Shown: positions 51,691 to 64,000 of the stretch, piece by piece
Numbering within the stretch: the stretch's first letter is position 1
How the letters are laid out: each line of letters starts with the position of its first letter
Assembly (NCBI RefSeq): GCF_014529535.1
Contig: NC_050736.1
Location: forward strand, 1,488,001 to 1,552,000
Length of the DNA: 64,000 nt
Reading direction: 5' to 3'
From: Bradysia coprophila
Taxonomy: Eukaryota; Arthropoda; Insecta; Diptera; Sciaridae
Notes under the pieces: model-generated
What the model saw: the letters and a program-made list of their open reading frames with translations, nothing else
Told to the model about the DNA's origin: nothing
The model's database searches: none
Translations under genes and position numbers: made by a program

Positions 51691-54600
51691 CTGGTTGCAC
51701 TAGTGTACCACACCGACGATCACGATTCAGTATTCAGATATACACCACCTGACTATCTGATCCATCTTATTTTACATTGTGTCCTTTTCCAGAATGAATT
51801 TCACCTATTTATTGTCATCTATAAATAACACCGTTAAACAAAACCCCATTCATTTACCTTCTATAAAAACAGGCTATTCAAACCGAAACAACAACAGAAC
51901 TGAAGAGAAAACACCTTCACATAATAAATTGACCGAGGAAAAAAAGAACACAATTTTTTCTTCGAGACTATTTCCAGATTCATTAGTTTCGAAACAAATT
52001 GCCCACAATTATTTTCTAGCGTAATACGCGTAGCACTCTTATTTGCGGAAAAACAATAAAGTACAGAATACTATGTTGGTTGGGTATAAGAGATTGCATT
52101 CTACAGAGTATCATAAAACTTCTTCCATTCTATTCCAGAGTTTTCACATCGCAAGTATATAAATAGTCCTTATACCGAAATGTATGACTTTTGAAAAAGT
52201 TGCGGAAAGCTTCGATATTAAGCGAAGTGTGGTATGTTGCGGTCGTTTTCTTCGTTATATTTTTTTTTTGTTCTTTTGTTCGATAGTGTACGAGTCTAAC
52301 ATTCCGCACATTGCCGTATGCATGAGTTTTCCGGTATGTAATGTGGTATTTAAACAAACCTACAATTCGCACCATTCCATTTCTATACCATAAAGTCTTA
52401 AACATGGGGCTATTTATCATTACTCGAAAAAGATTTCGAAACTTTTCCATTGCGGAGAGAAGTTTTCCCAAGCTTTACACGCTTACGAAATATGTTTCTA
52501 GAGATTTTCATTTTCCTTTTCTTTTTTCGTTTCTGTTTGTTGGGGTATGAGAAAACGGAAAAGTTTAAAATGAATTTGATCTCTGTTCAAAATATAGAAA
52601 AATGTTTTTTGTCTCGTTGATAAATTCATATAAACTAACAGATTATTAGGATCATTAATTATGCGGTTCGTTACAGTCGTTTTGGCTGTGTAATTGAAGG
52701 TAATTAATTTGAAGGAGGAAAAGGCTGTTATAATTGAGAATTATATTTTTTTGCGGAAATTATGAGACGATTGCATAAATTGGGCAATATATACTTAATA
52801 CTCTGCCGGAAGTTGATAATTACCACATTGGTTACTTTTTGCTTAGATAAGGGGGCTATGGTCGTTCTCAATGAATTTCTTTATCTTCATTCATACGAAA
52901 CGATTAAATTTATTTGATTTTTACTTAACTTACCAATTCTTTTTATGTACTCGAGCTGAACTTGCCGTATAAATATTTAACCTGACCAAATAAAACTTTT
53001 TTATTCCATGCGAAAAGTTTTTTTTCGGTTGAGCTCTGGGTGGGCACCACATTTTATTGGTGAACCATTTTTTATGATGTTGGGTTTTACACATTAAACC
53101 TGTTGTTTTCCAATTGTTATGTACAATGTTTACAGGGCTGTCTCTTGAAATTTTTCAGTGAAATTGTCGGATGCAAGTTTTCATCTTCTATTTTTACCTT
53201 TAGAAAACACAATTTTACATTTATCAGAATTTAAAAAGTCATCGACGTTCCCAGTCAATTAAGTGATTCCCAGTATATGATATTTTGGCACAAAATTTGA
53301 ATTCGCTAAGGGGTTTTCAAATTTTCCGGCAAAAGTTCATAGCCTGGAAACACTTAAAAGCAAAAAAAAATTGACGATTGTACAAAATGATATTTTCCTT
53401 TTACAAAATGAAAGACAAAGTATTACAAACTTCACCGAAATACTGAGCACTGAACCAAGCGCTGGGTCAGATTTTTTTAACGGAAAATCGACCCCCCATT
53501 CTTAAAAATAAAATCGCGACACAGTAGCATTATACCCACCTTAATTTATATGAGAAATTTTGACTACTGCGTCGAGGAGGCTCCTCTTGAAAATTCTGTT
53601 CTCGTGGTTGCTTCAGTGCTATACTGTAATTCATTTTTTGTTGAGAATTAATTAAATTTTTAATAACGATGACCAATTTTAATCAACGAGCTCTAGCTTG
53701 TGTTGTCGTACATACTTAATCAAAATGAACGCTAAAACTACGGAAGCAAAAGATTTTGTATAAAGCCCTGGTGGCTCAAACATAAGAAGTAGTAGATTTA
53801 TTGATTACACCGTCTTCAGTACTACTATTTCTTTCGACTGTCATCTCATGCCATTGGCTTTTATTACATCCCTATTCCTATTGAAAAGCTCAAAAAAGTC
53901 TATTGCAGAAGAATATGAATATTTTTGTAGCTGTTTCTACTGAAGTAGGAAACACGCACGGAGCCTCCGTTGGGCCCATTGTGCTAACCCGTGAATATTA
54001 ATGTCAATAGAAAAAGCGGCACTGTGTATTTTGATTACAAAAAAACAAATTCCGTTAAAACAAGCTGCATCGAGAGCTGCATTGTTTTATTGCATTTTCG
54101 ATTTACCATTTTAACTTCATAAAAATTTAATAGACCGAAGAATGCAACGAATATATACAACATATACGTCTGATTAGGCGGGTTACTCGAAACGTAAACA
54201 TTTATCTTCCCATTTTTTTCCTACAGGACCAAAACTATTATCGATTTTTGCATGATTGTATTTTGATTTGTTTTATTGAATGTTTGGAGCGTTTATCTCC
54301 ATTTATAGGATGGAAAATAGTGGTATGAAATTCAGCAGGGAATATTGGTCGATAAAGTCGAAAACTGTGTAGAACTTTACAGCCACCACCACAATATACG
54401 ATTCTTTTGATTGAATCTAAGCCAAATGCACATCTTGACTATAACATCAATTTGTTTGAATTTTGTGCAGGTTGTTCGTAGATATACGTACCGTATGTGC
54501 TCAGATATCGACTGTTTCATGGCTTTTGGTTTTATAGTCAACTTCTATACCAATGTGAAATGAGCAATATTCTTGTTTGTAAATAGTGAGTTGGATACAG

Positions 54601-56570
54601 ATCGTACACATAATTCTGTTTATTTTTTTTGGGTGTTAAGCCGAATAGCCGAATAGCTGATGAAAGAATAAAAATTTTGTTTTGGAACCTTTCGTACAAT
54701 TTCATGAAAATAAACAGTGAAATGCATAATTATACTACGCATACCCACCCACTTTATTAGCTGCCATTGTTGGCTATTCGAGTTTTGCATTATTATACAA
54801 ATGCAACGATTTCAAAGGCACAATTGATGGATTGTTCATTTATTGATGATGCCTCTCACCTCACATGCAAATTTAATGAAGTGCAATACCATGCTTCTAG
54901 GTATTTGAAACAATCATTAAAACAATTCTCCTCAAAGATGAAGGCTTTGGTAGGCACATCGTTTGCAAAGAGTTATAACAGAAATGAAGAAGAGCTTGAA
55001 TCAAGGACGTAATTCAGCAGAAATATTGCAACGAGCTCTAACTTGCTTATTAAGAGGCTTGATAAACTTACAATTTGAATTATACGCCGGTTTCAACCCA
55101 TGATGGTTCTTGGCTGCCGGATGAGTCAAAATAATGGAATAAAGTGTATTAAGTGTATTCAACAGCTACGGTTGCGGCTATCGGATAAATTTAAAATCAG
55201 CCGACATTATTCACAGAGGACCTGATACCATGGTAACATTGAAGTGCGATGGAAATTTTGCTTCACTAGCATAAATAAAGAACATTGTGCTATATGAACG
55301 GATTTCCTATGGGTAAGGTAATCTAATCATTTTTTTCTATAAATAACCTTTGATGATTTTCTTGATTGTGATTTACTCTGATACTCTGCTATTTGAGCGT
55401 ATTTTGCATATTGCCGACAGCATAAAAGTGTTATTCCATCAGCCTTAATTACATAATACATCCATCTGATTTCACCTTGTACACTATTTATTCAATCTTC
55501 TCTACTTTAATTTTGAATTGCCAAAAGCAAATCAATAATCCAGTCGATTGAAACCAAATCATCCATAAATTGCAGCTTCAATAAACATGTTTACGATTTG
55601 TTTACATCTCTGTCGATGTCGATAGACTGCAAGGGAAATTTGATCAAAAATTTAACTTTATCTCTATAACGTATTTAAGACCGCAAACCGAGCGCATTTA
55701 ACATCTCTGTTTACTTTATACGTTCTGTTTGCAGCAATTGTTTATCTGAGGTTTGCATTGTTTCCTTGATAACAGGATTATAACCGAAAACCACTTGCGT
55801 CGTCATCTTATCTTATTATAGTCTGTTGTTGCCCTAACACCGAAAATCGTCTTTGACCTTCCTATACACTGTTTAATCTATCCAGATTATCCAGATGGCA
55901 ATAATGTATATTCCAAATTTTCTTGTTGTTACAGCTCAACTTTCGATATACGGTTAATATATTGACGCTTCGAGATGTGTTGAGATGTTTGTGTCGATAA
56001 CATATAATACCAGGACTTCAGTAAATATTGTGTTAAGATGGTTTTTTCTGTTGTGTCAAGGTTTTTAGTTAAAAAAAATCAATCTGCAGATTGTCTGCAA
56101 ATTTAAAATTTTTAAAGTGGGAAGTTGTCTTCGACGGGCAAGGAAACACGGTAAGTTTTTTAAATAACTTGAAATTAAGAAAAAAATCAATTTGTCGAAT
56201 ACTTACTTTTAGCTCAATTAGATTTTTGAATTCTGATTCATCTTTCCTCAACTAAGGACAAAGCGTGAAACAGTCGGAATTTTTCTTTTTAAATTGACTA
56301 AATCTTTATTAGCATTATAGACCAAGAGCCCAAGTGCCTCATAAGGCGACTAGTTGAAATCAATGTAAGTTTGTTGAATTTATTTTTTGTGACTATCAAG
56401 GCACTAGTGGATGTCTCAACCGCCTTACATCGTAGAAATTACAAATTTGTGTCAAAATAAAGGTTTTAGTACCGAAGGGCGAATATAATTTAAAAACGAA
56501 GTTTTTATCGAAAGGCCTGTCGTTCCAGACAATCCAAATTTTCAAGTTGTAATGTAAAAAATAGTATTTT
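51691..56570. other. Long AT-rich region without a supported gene
   Basis: A 76-codon frame at 51794-52024 (Asn/Lys/Thr-rich) and an 82-codon frame at 54767-55012 (TTG start) resemble nothing and lack splice context. I saw no strong inverted repeats, tandem arrays or RNA genes. It could be intronic or regulatory DNA of a neighbour. Confidence 0.45.
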
Positions 56571-56663
56571 ACCTAACGCATGCTGAGAGGCTTTTTTTAG
56601 CGAACGGAGGCGAGTTCTGGAATCGAGTTCACTAAAAAAGCCTCTTAGCATAAGTTAGGAAAA
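56571..56663. mobile_element. MITE of the CCTAACGCATG family, copy C
   Basis: ACCTAACGCATGCTGAGAGGC mirrors GCCTCTTAGCATAAGTTAGG around a GGAGGCGAG tip, with TTTTTTTAGCGAAC against GTTCACTAAAAAAG. It is compact and the best-preserved copy in the window (compare 23063-23190 and 23327-24035). Confidence 0.85.
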
Positions 56664-56695
56664 ACGTTTTGTTTAAAGTGTGTCGGAAATGAGCA

Positions 56696-57502
56696 CTAGG
56701 TAAACAAAATATATTTTTTAAAGAAAAAATTCAATATTTTATTTAAATCTTCAATACATGTTAAAATTAACAAACCCCATGGACCAAGTGTTTCAAAACC
56801 TAAAGGAACAAAGAGGTATTGGCCAATTAAAAAAATATATAGTGTGATCTTTTTATCCTCTGCCGTTTTTGCCACCCAACCAACATGTCTTGAACTGTTC
56901 ATCAAATACGATTTTGCAACTGTGTCTTGGCAAGTTGCGTCCCATAGCAAACATTTTCCGGCAGACCATGGTATCAAGGTGAGTCCATCGGGATGTTTTC
57001 CATCTTCACGCACGACAACAGGTGGTTCCAACATTGCTGGAACTCCTGCAGAAACTACACCTCTTCTAAGTGTTTAAAGAAAGATGTCTTAGATGTCGAC
57101 CTGATGATTTTATACAGCTCAAACCATGATAGCCATAAGAATCAACGTCTTTGCCACAGATACATTTATGGGGGTGACAATATTTGCTCCAATTCGTTAA
57201 GCAACCGAAATTCTTAAGGTGTCGTTATCGAGGCATAGACCAAGAGATGTTGAAGGTAAAGCGCTCAACCACAGTCCAGATTCTTCTTGAGATGATGCTA
57301 GTAAATGGGCTTTCTTTTTTAATAGCTTCATTTCGACACTAATTTGGATTTTTTGGCCTCCCTTCGTTATGGTTCTTCTACGACTCAAAACTAGACCCGT
57401 CAATAAAATGACTTTCTGTATCCGATTTTGTAGCAATATGGAATAGGTTTCAAACGTGAGCTCCTGGTCTTTTAGAGACCAAGATGATCTTGTTACAGAC
57501 AA
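56696..57502 (-). pseudogene. Decayed C-terminal fragment of a reverse-transcriptase-type retroelement
   Basis: Read from right to left: [20 protein letters not shown] and TLRISVA (to about 57200), then a zinc-like CHPHKCICGKDVDSYGYHGL-SC (about 57180-57110) with LRHLSLNT and a stop. Then comes PPVVVREDGKHPDGLTLIPW and LLWDATCQDT (about 57020-56930), ending FVPLGFETLGPWG (near 56790). I recall this order from the C-terminal part of reverse-transcriptase proteins in some animal genomes; the clade is uncertain. At least two frameshifts or stops break it. No catalytic domain remains. Confidence 0.6.
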
Positions 57503-59050
57503 AATCAGTTATTCAGATATACAGCTTCTTCTTTGAATATTATTCCAGGTTTTAATCTAGTAGTATTCGATTCCAAAGCAGTATCATCATCTACTCTTAC
57601 CGTCAACTTCAAACTTGAAATTATTTGGAGATTTTGAGTCGGCTAAATACTACCGTTTCCATATTGATTGGAATTAATTATATTGCTTTAGCTGTATAAT
57701 TTGTACCCTCGACCAGTCAGAAAGCCAGAAATTGTGAAAACTTTCTATTTAACCGATGACAACCTTTTTTTGAATAATTTTAATCCATTCCGTTCGTTGG
57801 TCAGGCTAAGTTACAAAATAAAATTAGGGAATAACTTCTTTAACTTCTTATAGGACAGAAAACGTATAATTTCGCTTATCAATGAAAACGTTTTTTTTTG
57901 GGTAGTTACGTAAAGCTTTTAAAGCAACAACGATGTTGGTTTTTCCCTTCAAATCATCACAAGGACTTTTTCTAATTGAAAGCCAACACATACTTGTTTT
58001 TGCAGTGGAATAAGTTTGTATGTGGGTGAAATACATGGCACAAAACTATCTCGTTCTAAGTATTACTTTCGGTGTACCTTGAAAGGGAAAAGCTAAAGGT
58101 TTTGTGCTTCTGTATCAAGAACTGTATCAATAAGTAATTTTAATACGGTTAAGTGATACTCGAGTTTGAAAACATAATAATATTAACCTAATTTTATCTG
58201 GAGGTGTATTTGTAGAAAATCTTTCACTCTGTTATCTATTTGCGAAAGAACTTTACTACATTCATCAAGACGGCAAACGGTAAATACTTAACTTAGTTTC
58301 ATCATTCGATGTTCATAAAATGTCTGTAGATAGACAGTCAACGACGACGTTGCGATATTCCATTATTACTTTTTGCTTAACTTTTCGTTTCTTTTTCAAT
58401 AAAATTAAATTTTATCTCGTAATATCATTTTAAATTATTTCAGTAAACAGAGCAATAGTGTAAACAACGAATAGAAATTTAATGAGTGACTGTATGGAGG
58501 AGTTGTGAAGACATTGTTTACGTGAACTTTAGTTTGAGTTTTTCGATTTAAAGCAAAATTATTTGTAAAGATTCGTCGGAATGAATCGTCGGAAAATCAA
58601 ATTTCTCAAATTAACATTTGATCGATATTTGTGTAACCATTCTTTATTCTCTATCAATGGAAATCCTACGTCAACGTTGCTGAGTGCTCTTTAAATGATT
58701 ATACGCTTTGACTTACTTAAGATCTAAATAAAGTTGAAGTTTAACGCAAAGACAACTTTAATTGTAGGTTTTCAATGAAACATGCACTATGTGTGTAACA
58801 GTGCTAAGGGATTTTAAACAAGCAGGGTTTGAAAAATTACATCCGGCGTCAATCAATTTTGTATCAGCTGAACCCACCAGCTTATACGTTTTCCTACAGC
58901 TAAGTACCGACATTCTTATAGAATAAAGCATTATATCCTGACAATAGTAAGGAAAGAGGGAAATTTAACGTTACCCTAATTAAGTCTAGATATTTATAAT
59001 AGCCATAAAATTGATGTGAGTGAACTAGAAGTAAAATTCTCTGTAGTAAT
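57503..59050. other. AT-rich DNA, no supported gene
   Basis: The longest frames are around 60 codons and have no family resemblance. I see no strong repeats. Isolated motifs (AATAAA at 58398 and 58727) have no gene to attach to. Confidence 0.45.
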
Positions 59051-59150
59051 TTTTTGTTAAAAGTTTTATGCATGCTTATGCACGGTAAAGTGCACTTTAC
59101 ATCACTGCTTGTGACAGGGAAAATTGCACTTACCGTCCACAAACATGTAA

Positions 59151-59274
59151 AATGTGTTACGTCACTGCTTGTAAATGCTTGTTTAGGCACGTGTGATTAC
59201 TCCACTCGCCTTCGGCTCTTTCCGCAAACCTCACACTTGCCTAAACAAATATTTACAAACAGTGACGTAACATT
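59151..59274. mobile_element. MITE-like palindrome with a GCCTTCGGCTC tip
   Basis: AATGTGTTACGTCACTG at 59151 pairs with CAGTGACGTAACATT ending 59274, and GTTTAGGCA pairs with TGCCTAAAC, with GTGTGA against TCACAC inside. Related half-arms (TACATCACTGCTTGTGACAG) lie just upstream at 59098-59118, so a longer or duplicated element is possible. Confidence 0.8.
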
Positions 59275-59884
59275 CTAATACATTTTGCTTGAATGAACGA
59301 CCCCTCAATCTTTCACTTTTCAAAGACGTCTCATTTATGCGAATCTATTTCTAGATCTAAGAATTTTCGACGAATTCAATTAAAATGTTTGACTTCACTT
59401 GTTTTATAGCATGAATTTTGCTATTATGCTACTCCAGGATATACAGTTGTCGATAACAGATAGAAGTACCGGAAGAGATTTGTAATAACGAGTAGCTGGG
59501 ACTCAATAAAATTTTTAACAATTCTTACTGACAGCTAGCTATCTGACGGTAAGATGCAGATATAAAAGCACAGCTGGTAACGATAGAGTTTCACAAAATT
59601 ATTCGATGTATACCGTCGTTCATATAGTAGCGAAGTGAAATATATCTCAGATGACAGATGTAGTCAATTCAAAGTTTATTTTACCTAAAAAATTCCCAAA
59701 TTTAGGAAGGATTTTCCAACTCTTCTACAGTAGCGGCTTTTAAATTTAAGGTTAAAGTTTTATTTAAAAAAATTCAAAAATTTTTAAATTAGGATTCCTA
59801 ATCTTTTCACAGAGAAACATATTTTGATCTTCGATTTTAAGAATCTCGCTATATTTTCCATCGTCGACGAGAATAGTACATTTC

Positions 59885-60005
59885 GTACCTAGGACTAAAA
59901 GTCTTTTTTAGCGTCCGAGAGGTTTCCAGAACGAGGTGAAGCTCCATCCTCATACGCTTTCACCACCTGGGTCAAAAAAGCATCTTTTTGTTCCTAGTAA
60001 CATAA
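59885..60005. mobile_element. MITE-like element distantly related to the CCTAACGCATG family
   Basis: CCTAGGACTAAAAGTCTTTTTTAG-type left arm (about 59891) pairs loosely with TCAAAAAAGCATCTTTTTGT and TCCTAG on the right. It contains GAGAGGTTTCCAG, which copy A (about 23107) also carries. Pairing is weaker than in the other copies. Confidence 0.5.
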
Positions 60006-61820
60006 TATACTATTTCATATCCGACGGAGAAAAGTGCGATGAAGTGGCGCTTTTTGGGTCCTAGGTATGAAAAACAAATTTTCACTCGGCAGCCGCAGAA
60101 ATCAGAAGAACGTTTTGGTTTAAATTTAATATTTATAATATATTTTTTGAAATTTTCTCATCAGCTACAATATTTACAATTTTTTTTTTGAATTATCTTT
60201 TACCTTCATCTTAAAATTTACAATTAATCTCTGTTTTTTTTTTATAAAAATTTTCCTATAAATAATTAGATCATAATATATATCACACAGTGTTTAACTC
60301 CAAAATAAAAATATATTTTTTATGCAATGTAGTACTTATTAAACGAAATAAAATTCTTTAAAAATCATTTCAGGGATCCCTACAAAGAGTCAAATAACAA
60401 ACTTTTTTTCCCCATTACACATTCCAAGTTTCTCTTGTCAAACTTTTTATGTCATCTTGCCGTTTATAAGTATGATTTTCTAAGATTTTATATGTTTTAA
60501 TTTATATTCTTTTATTTAAATTACTTTTAAATTTATATTTTACTTTATTTTACTTTTTCATTATTTTTTATATTTTTTTTCATCAAAACAATAATTTTTT
60601 ATTTATACGAACACGTACACTCAGGGGGGAGGTTTCGTATGGTTATACATTTATTCTTGTTCACATTTCAGTTAAATATATATTTATTATTTTATACTCT
60701 AAAATGGGGTGAGAAATGTTCGCTGCTATATACTTTGCTGTTCTTTTTTTTTAAATTAATATTTTTGATTAGACTCATACGCACCGTAAGTCCGTATGCA
60801 ATTGGGTGTACTTATTTTGCTAAAACTACAATCTAAGTCTGCAATACCATATACGATAGACCCTTTTAGGCTCGAAATAAGTTCTAGATTTTCATGTGTT
60901 TGGGGATTCTGTTTAAGGAAATATAATTCTTATTATTGTTGTTGAGAAACTAGACTTTCATTTTCACGCTGTTTTGATGATGTTAGGCGCATTGAACCAC
61001 ATTACTATTAAATCTGTTACTTCTTATGTTTAAAGCATAGATGGAAAATTGTAGGCATGGTTCATTGCTTATTTGTGTCGTCGTTGTCGAAGATACATGA
61101 GCTTATTTTTCGGAAGAGTTCTCTTGATCCTACTGATCAGTTACTTGATGTTAAAAAAACGCATAGAACATCTTATCTATTTGCTTGTGGACAACACATA
61201 AGATAATTGAATGGCGTGGAGAGTGAAGACCAACCTCTAGACACTTCGGCAAAAAATGTATGTGAATAGCTTGAATAGTGTTACACCGTGATAAAGACTG
61301 TTCTCCCATAACATTTATTGTGTTCTGTTGAGCGTAAAAAATGTAAATTTATTTCTTAGTCAGTTCTCACTAAAAGTACGTTGAACTAAAATAGTTTAGA
61401 GTATAGGTCTAGTTGCAATTTACACACGAAATGGGTAATTTTATTCAGATGAATGGAAACATTCAATTCACACATCACAAAAGGTCGTACGAGTCCTTAA
61501 AACAGAGTTTTATATATAGTTAATCTTATTCGAATTACATTAATTATTTTGCTCTAATTTATGTTTTCTTAATCATTTTTCTCTATTTTTTTATTGATTT
61601 TTTTATGTGGTGCAGCATCAACAAGTTTTCACAAAAATTTCATTTTGATTTTCTCTTCTATGTTTCCTTCCTTCGTTCAATAAATTTGAACCTTTCTAAA
61701 ATTCACTGAATTTTACATTCAACAAAAATTCGATCGCTTGAAATTGTGATAGCTTTTTTTTCTCTAAAATATGTCGTTACCTCTTCAGTTTAGCTTAAAT
61801 ATTTAAAAAAGAAAATATTT
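60006..61820 (-). other. Very AT-rich DNA, possible 3' UTR of the gene ending at 61821
   Basis: Homopolymer A/T runs and several reverse-strand AATAAA-like sites (TTTATT near 60526 and 60600) fit a long 3' UTR of a minus-strand gene. A 65-codon frame at 60639 on the plus strand is Leu/Phe-rich by composition only. No separate gene is supported. Confidence 0.35.
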
Positions 61821-61981
61821 TCATCTTACAAGTCCATTAAGCCAACGTGAATGCATTGCACTTACAAATTGTGCTAAAAATGTCTGGTAAAAGATAGTCG
61901 TACACAACACCATCAGCAGTGAATTGGTTACGGTTGTTGTTGCATGAGCTGAATTATGTTGCATCGCTGCTGGGTGTTCTC
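61821..61981 (-). CDS. Probable last coding exon of a gene lying beyond the right edge
   Basis: On the minus strand an acceptor AATTACTTTTCAG is followed by 53 codons to a TGA at 61821. The reading is polar Ser/Thr/Asn-rich (HNSAHATTTVTN), then a hydrophobic run (SLLMVLCTTIFYQTFLAQF) near the end. This resembles the C-terminal exon of a GPI-anchored or single-pass surface protein, as in insect Ig-superfamily genes. A good donor (GTAAGTGC) lies inside, at 61865, so the exon might instead end at 61866 and splice on. No upstream exon was found in the window. Confidence 0.35.
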
Positions 61982-64000
61982 CTGAAAAGTAATTACAATA
62001 AATTCAATTATTTTCTATCGAATTTTTGTTTCATTTCAGTAGAGGTGTTGAGTTTCATGTTGTAAAAAAAAATATTTCAACAAAATGGGATTGAATTTAT
62101 GGTTTATTTCAATTTTGAATGTATATTTCATAAGACTACAATATAACATGTTGAACGTGTTAACAAGATTTAAAGTTTTGCGAATTTTATGAAAGGCAAC
62201 TATCATATTTAACGGGTATGAAGATACATACAAAAAGTTTAACATTTTGAGTGAAATTGCTTAATGAATTTTCTTTGAATAATTAAGTTAATGTATGTGC
62301 TCCCAGGCCACATTAATATAGTAGTAGGGGAATTAGTTATGATTATAAAAGGCATCCTTAAAAGTTGAGCAGAATTTAATTTGATGCGGAAGTAGCGATA
62401 AATCAATAATAAATGAAATTGGTTAGATAAAGTTCTATCCCGCAAACAACATTATAAACAACATAACGTTGTATCAATAGAAAATAGTTTTTCACCAGCG
62501 GAAACATAATAAAGTTTAACCGGATGGAGAAAATGGTATTGAAATTGGAAGCAAGTTATTCTTCACATCATATCCATTTTGAAAGTTACGGATACCTTTT
62601 CAGAGTTCTGCAATTTTCACAATAACAATCAGATTTAATTGACGGGGTGGAAAGGATAGGCGAACTAAAAATAAGTTATTTGAGGAATAGTTGTTGTGAG
62701 TTTCAAATGATAGCATCATATGTTACACATGACAAGAGATGAACTCTAGTCCAATGGATTCATCGAGATAATAACAACAAATCGTTATGACACTACATCG
62801 ATAAGAATCTCCGAAATTTTCGATATGATTTCTCGGTTGTGACTCCGTCAGTTATGTTAATCCTTCAGTGACATCATTTTCTTATGATGTCTTTGACATC
62901 AATCACTTAAACAAAATTATTACAAAAAACAATGGTTTGCCTTAAGCTTCCTTCGTCTAGACATAACCAGTTATTGTTAACACCCAGCCATCCATATTCC
63001 ATACATTCCATAGATTTTCTGAGATTGGATGTCTTACTGTCAACATTTTAAGCTCTGAACCTCTAAAACGGCAAGCTCATTCACAATCAAAATAAATAGC
63101 CCACATAAAAAGTACTCTCGTCTCGCTGCGATGGATGGTAACGACCAACAAACGAATTGTATTATTTATGTTGAAGTAGAACACTATGATGGCGACACTC
63201 TCGACCGGGCATATATTATTGAGGAGGTACGCCAAAAGCGTCATTAATAAAAACATAATAGAAGAATATAAACACAAAATGCATGTATTTTCAACGGTCA
63301 CACATGCTTTTAACTAATTTTGACGACACCATTAGCCAGTCAATTACTGTAATTGATTACTTTCATTTACATAATCGGGGTGCCAGCCGCGAACATCGAA
63401 GCCTAGTGTGACATAAATCCGAGATTATGTTAACTAATTTATATATGTGGTCCAGAATACCGATCCTAACCGAAAGTAGCCTGAGAATAATAGGTACACA
63501 GAATACGGTTGTGGGCTGGAAAATAAGCTTTTATAACGCACATTTTATGTACATATATGTGAGAGGGCATTCCATTCCATTCCATTCTGTGCAGTGTATG
63601 TTATGAAGAGAAAACGTTTCATTGTAAATTGAAAACAAATGACCGACATTAATTAGGTATTTCCAATGGCATGCGAATTTATGTAACGCTAACCGGTATG
63701 AAATGGCTATGGGGTTGTGTTTTTCGGAGGGGTTAAACACATTCTCCGACCCACAACGGTTCCTATTCAACATTAAATCGTTGAGAGAGAGAGTATAACA
63801 ATTCGAAATACTTTAGAAATGAGTTATGGAAAATTATTCTAATCGACGATGGCGATGGTGTTGGAACCATTCATATTTTTCATTAAATTGGGTCGGCGAA
63901 GGTATTTCGAAGTTATCTCGGGAATGCTAAATATTTCGATATTGTTTAGGTTTTGGCTATCAAATGATTAAAATGGTCGGCCCTATTGCGCAACGAAAAT
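61982..64000. other. Probable intronic or intergenic DNA to the window edge
   Basis: If the exon at 61821 is real, this is its upstream intron. No exon with splice signals was recognised. Short features only: a GAGAGAGAGAG run near 63784 and a CATTCCATTCCATTC stretch near 63569. No repeats of the families seen elsewhere were found here. Confidence 0.4.

Noticed and set aside
51794-52024. 76-codon frame rich in Asn, Thr and Lys
   Set aside because: Low-complexity composition, no recognisable family, no splice partner.
54767-55012. 82-codon frame on the plus strand
   Set aside because: Starts at TTG, no upstream exon, no family resemblance; a chance frame is likely.
60639-60836. 65-codon Leu/Phe-rich frame resembling a membrane peptide
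   Set aside because: The surrounding DNA is extremely T-rich, which yields such frames by composition alone.

Overview
This window is eukaryotic nuclear DNA from an insect, most likely a nematoceran fly of the fungus-gnat type (Sciaroidea). That placement is an inference. It rests on a recognisable exuperantia gene, a protamine-like gene with an MST-HMG box, short 53-100 bp introns with GT/AG borders, and strongly AT-rich intergenic DNA packed with small foldback transposons. There are no bacterial operons, CRISPR arrays or rRNA genes.

Genes, left to right. (1) An F-box/leucine-rich-repeat protein, 4476-5759 (+). (2) A four-exon gene, 7928-11240 (-), in which each exon encodes one copy of an unfamiliar domain of about 85 residues. 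(3) A complete 13-exon Fem1b orthologue, 17893-25718 (-), which carries a probable two-exon membrane-protein gene on the opposite strand inside its 4.4 kb first intron (22000-22968). (4) exuperantia, 29079-30672 (+), divergent from fem1b, with a TATA box and an untranslated first exon. (5) galla-1/CIAO2A, 36140-40239 (-), whose large intron holds a transposon inside a transposon. (6) An MST-HMG-box sperm-chromatin-like gene, 41832-42420 (+), divergent from galla-1. (7) A probable last coding exon, 61821-61981 (-), of a gene that lies mostly beyond the right edge.

The rest is dominated by mobile and repetitive DNA. It includes decayed non-LTR retrotransposon coding pieces (15070-16050, 16576-17333, 56696-57502), a roughly 2 kb foldback element (11596-13583), several MITE families present in two to four copies, nested insertions with visible target-site duplications (23382-23983, 37716-39166), a 537 bp palindrome built of smaller palindromes (33990-34526), and a 44.5-51.5 kb repeat cluster. 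That cluster holds three copies of a 1.1 kb unit, a foldback and two tandem arrays. About 51.7-56.5, 57.5-59.1 and 62-64 kb show no gene I can support.

The genes do not form a single pathway. Fem1b (ubiquitin-ligase receptor), Galla-1 (iron-sulfur targeting) and the F-box protein have cellular housekeeping or protein-turnover roles. Exuperantia (maternal RNA localisation) and the protamine-like protein have germline roles. The best candidates for undescribed biology are the one-exon-per-domain gene at 7.9-11.2 kb, the nested membrane-protein gene, and the palindrome families whose GC-rich tips share one CGAG/CTCG theme. All exon models were built by eye from splice signals, reading-frame continuity and remembered family sequences; none has been tested against transcripts.
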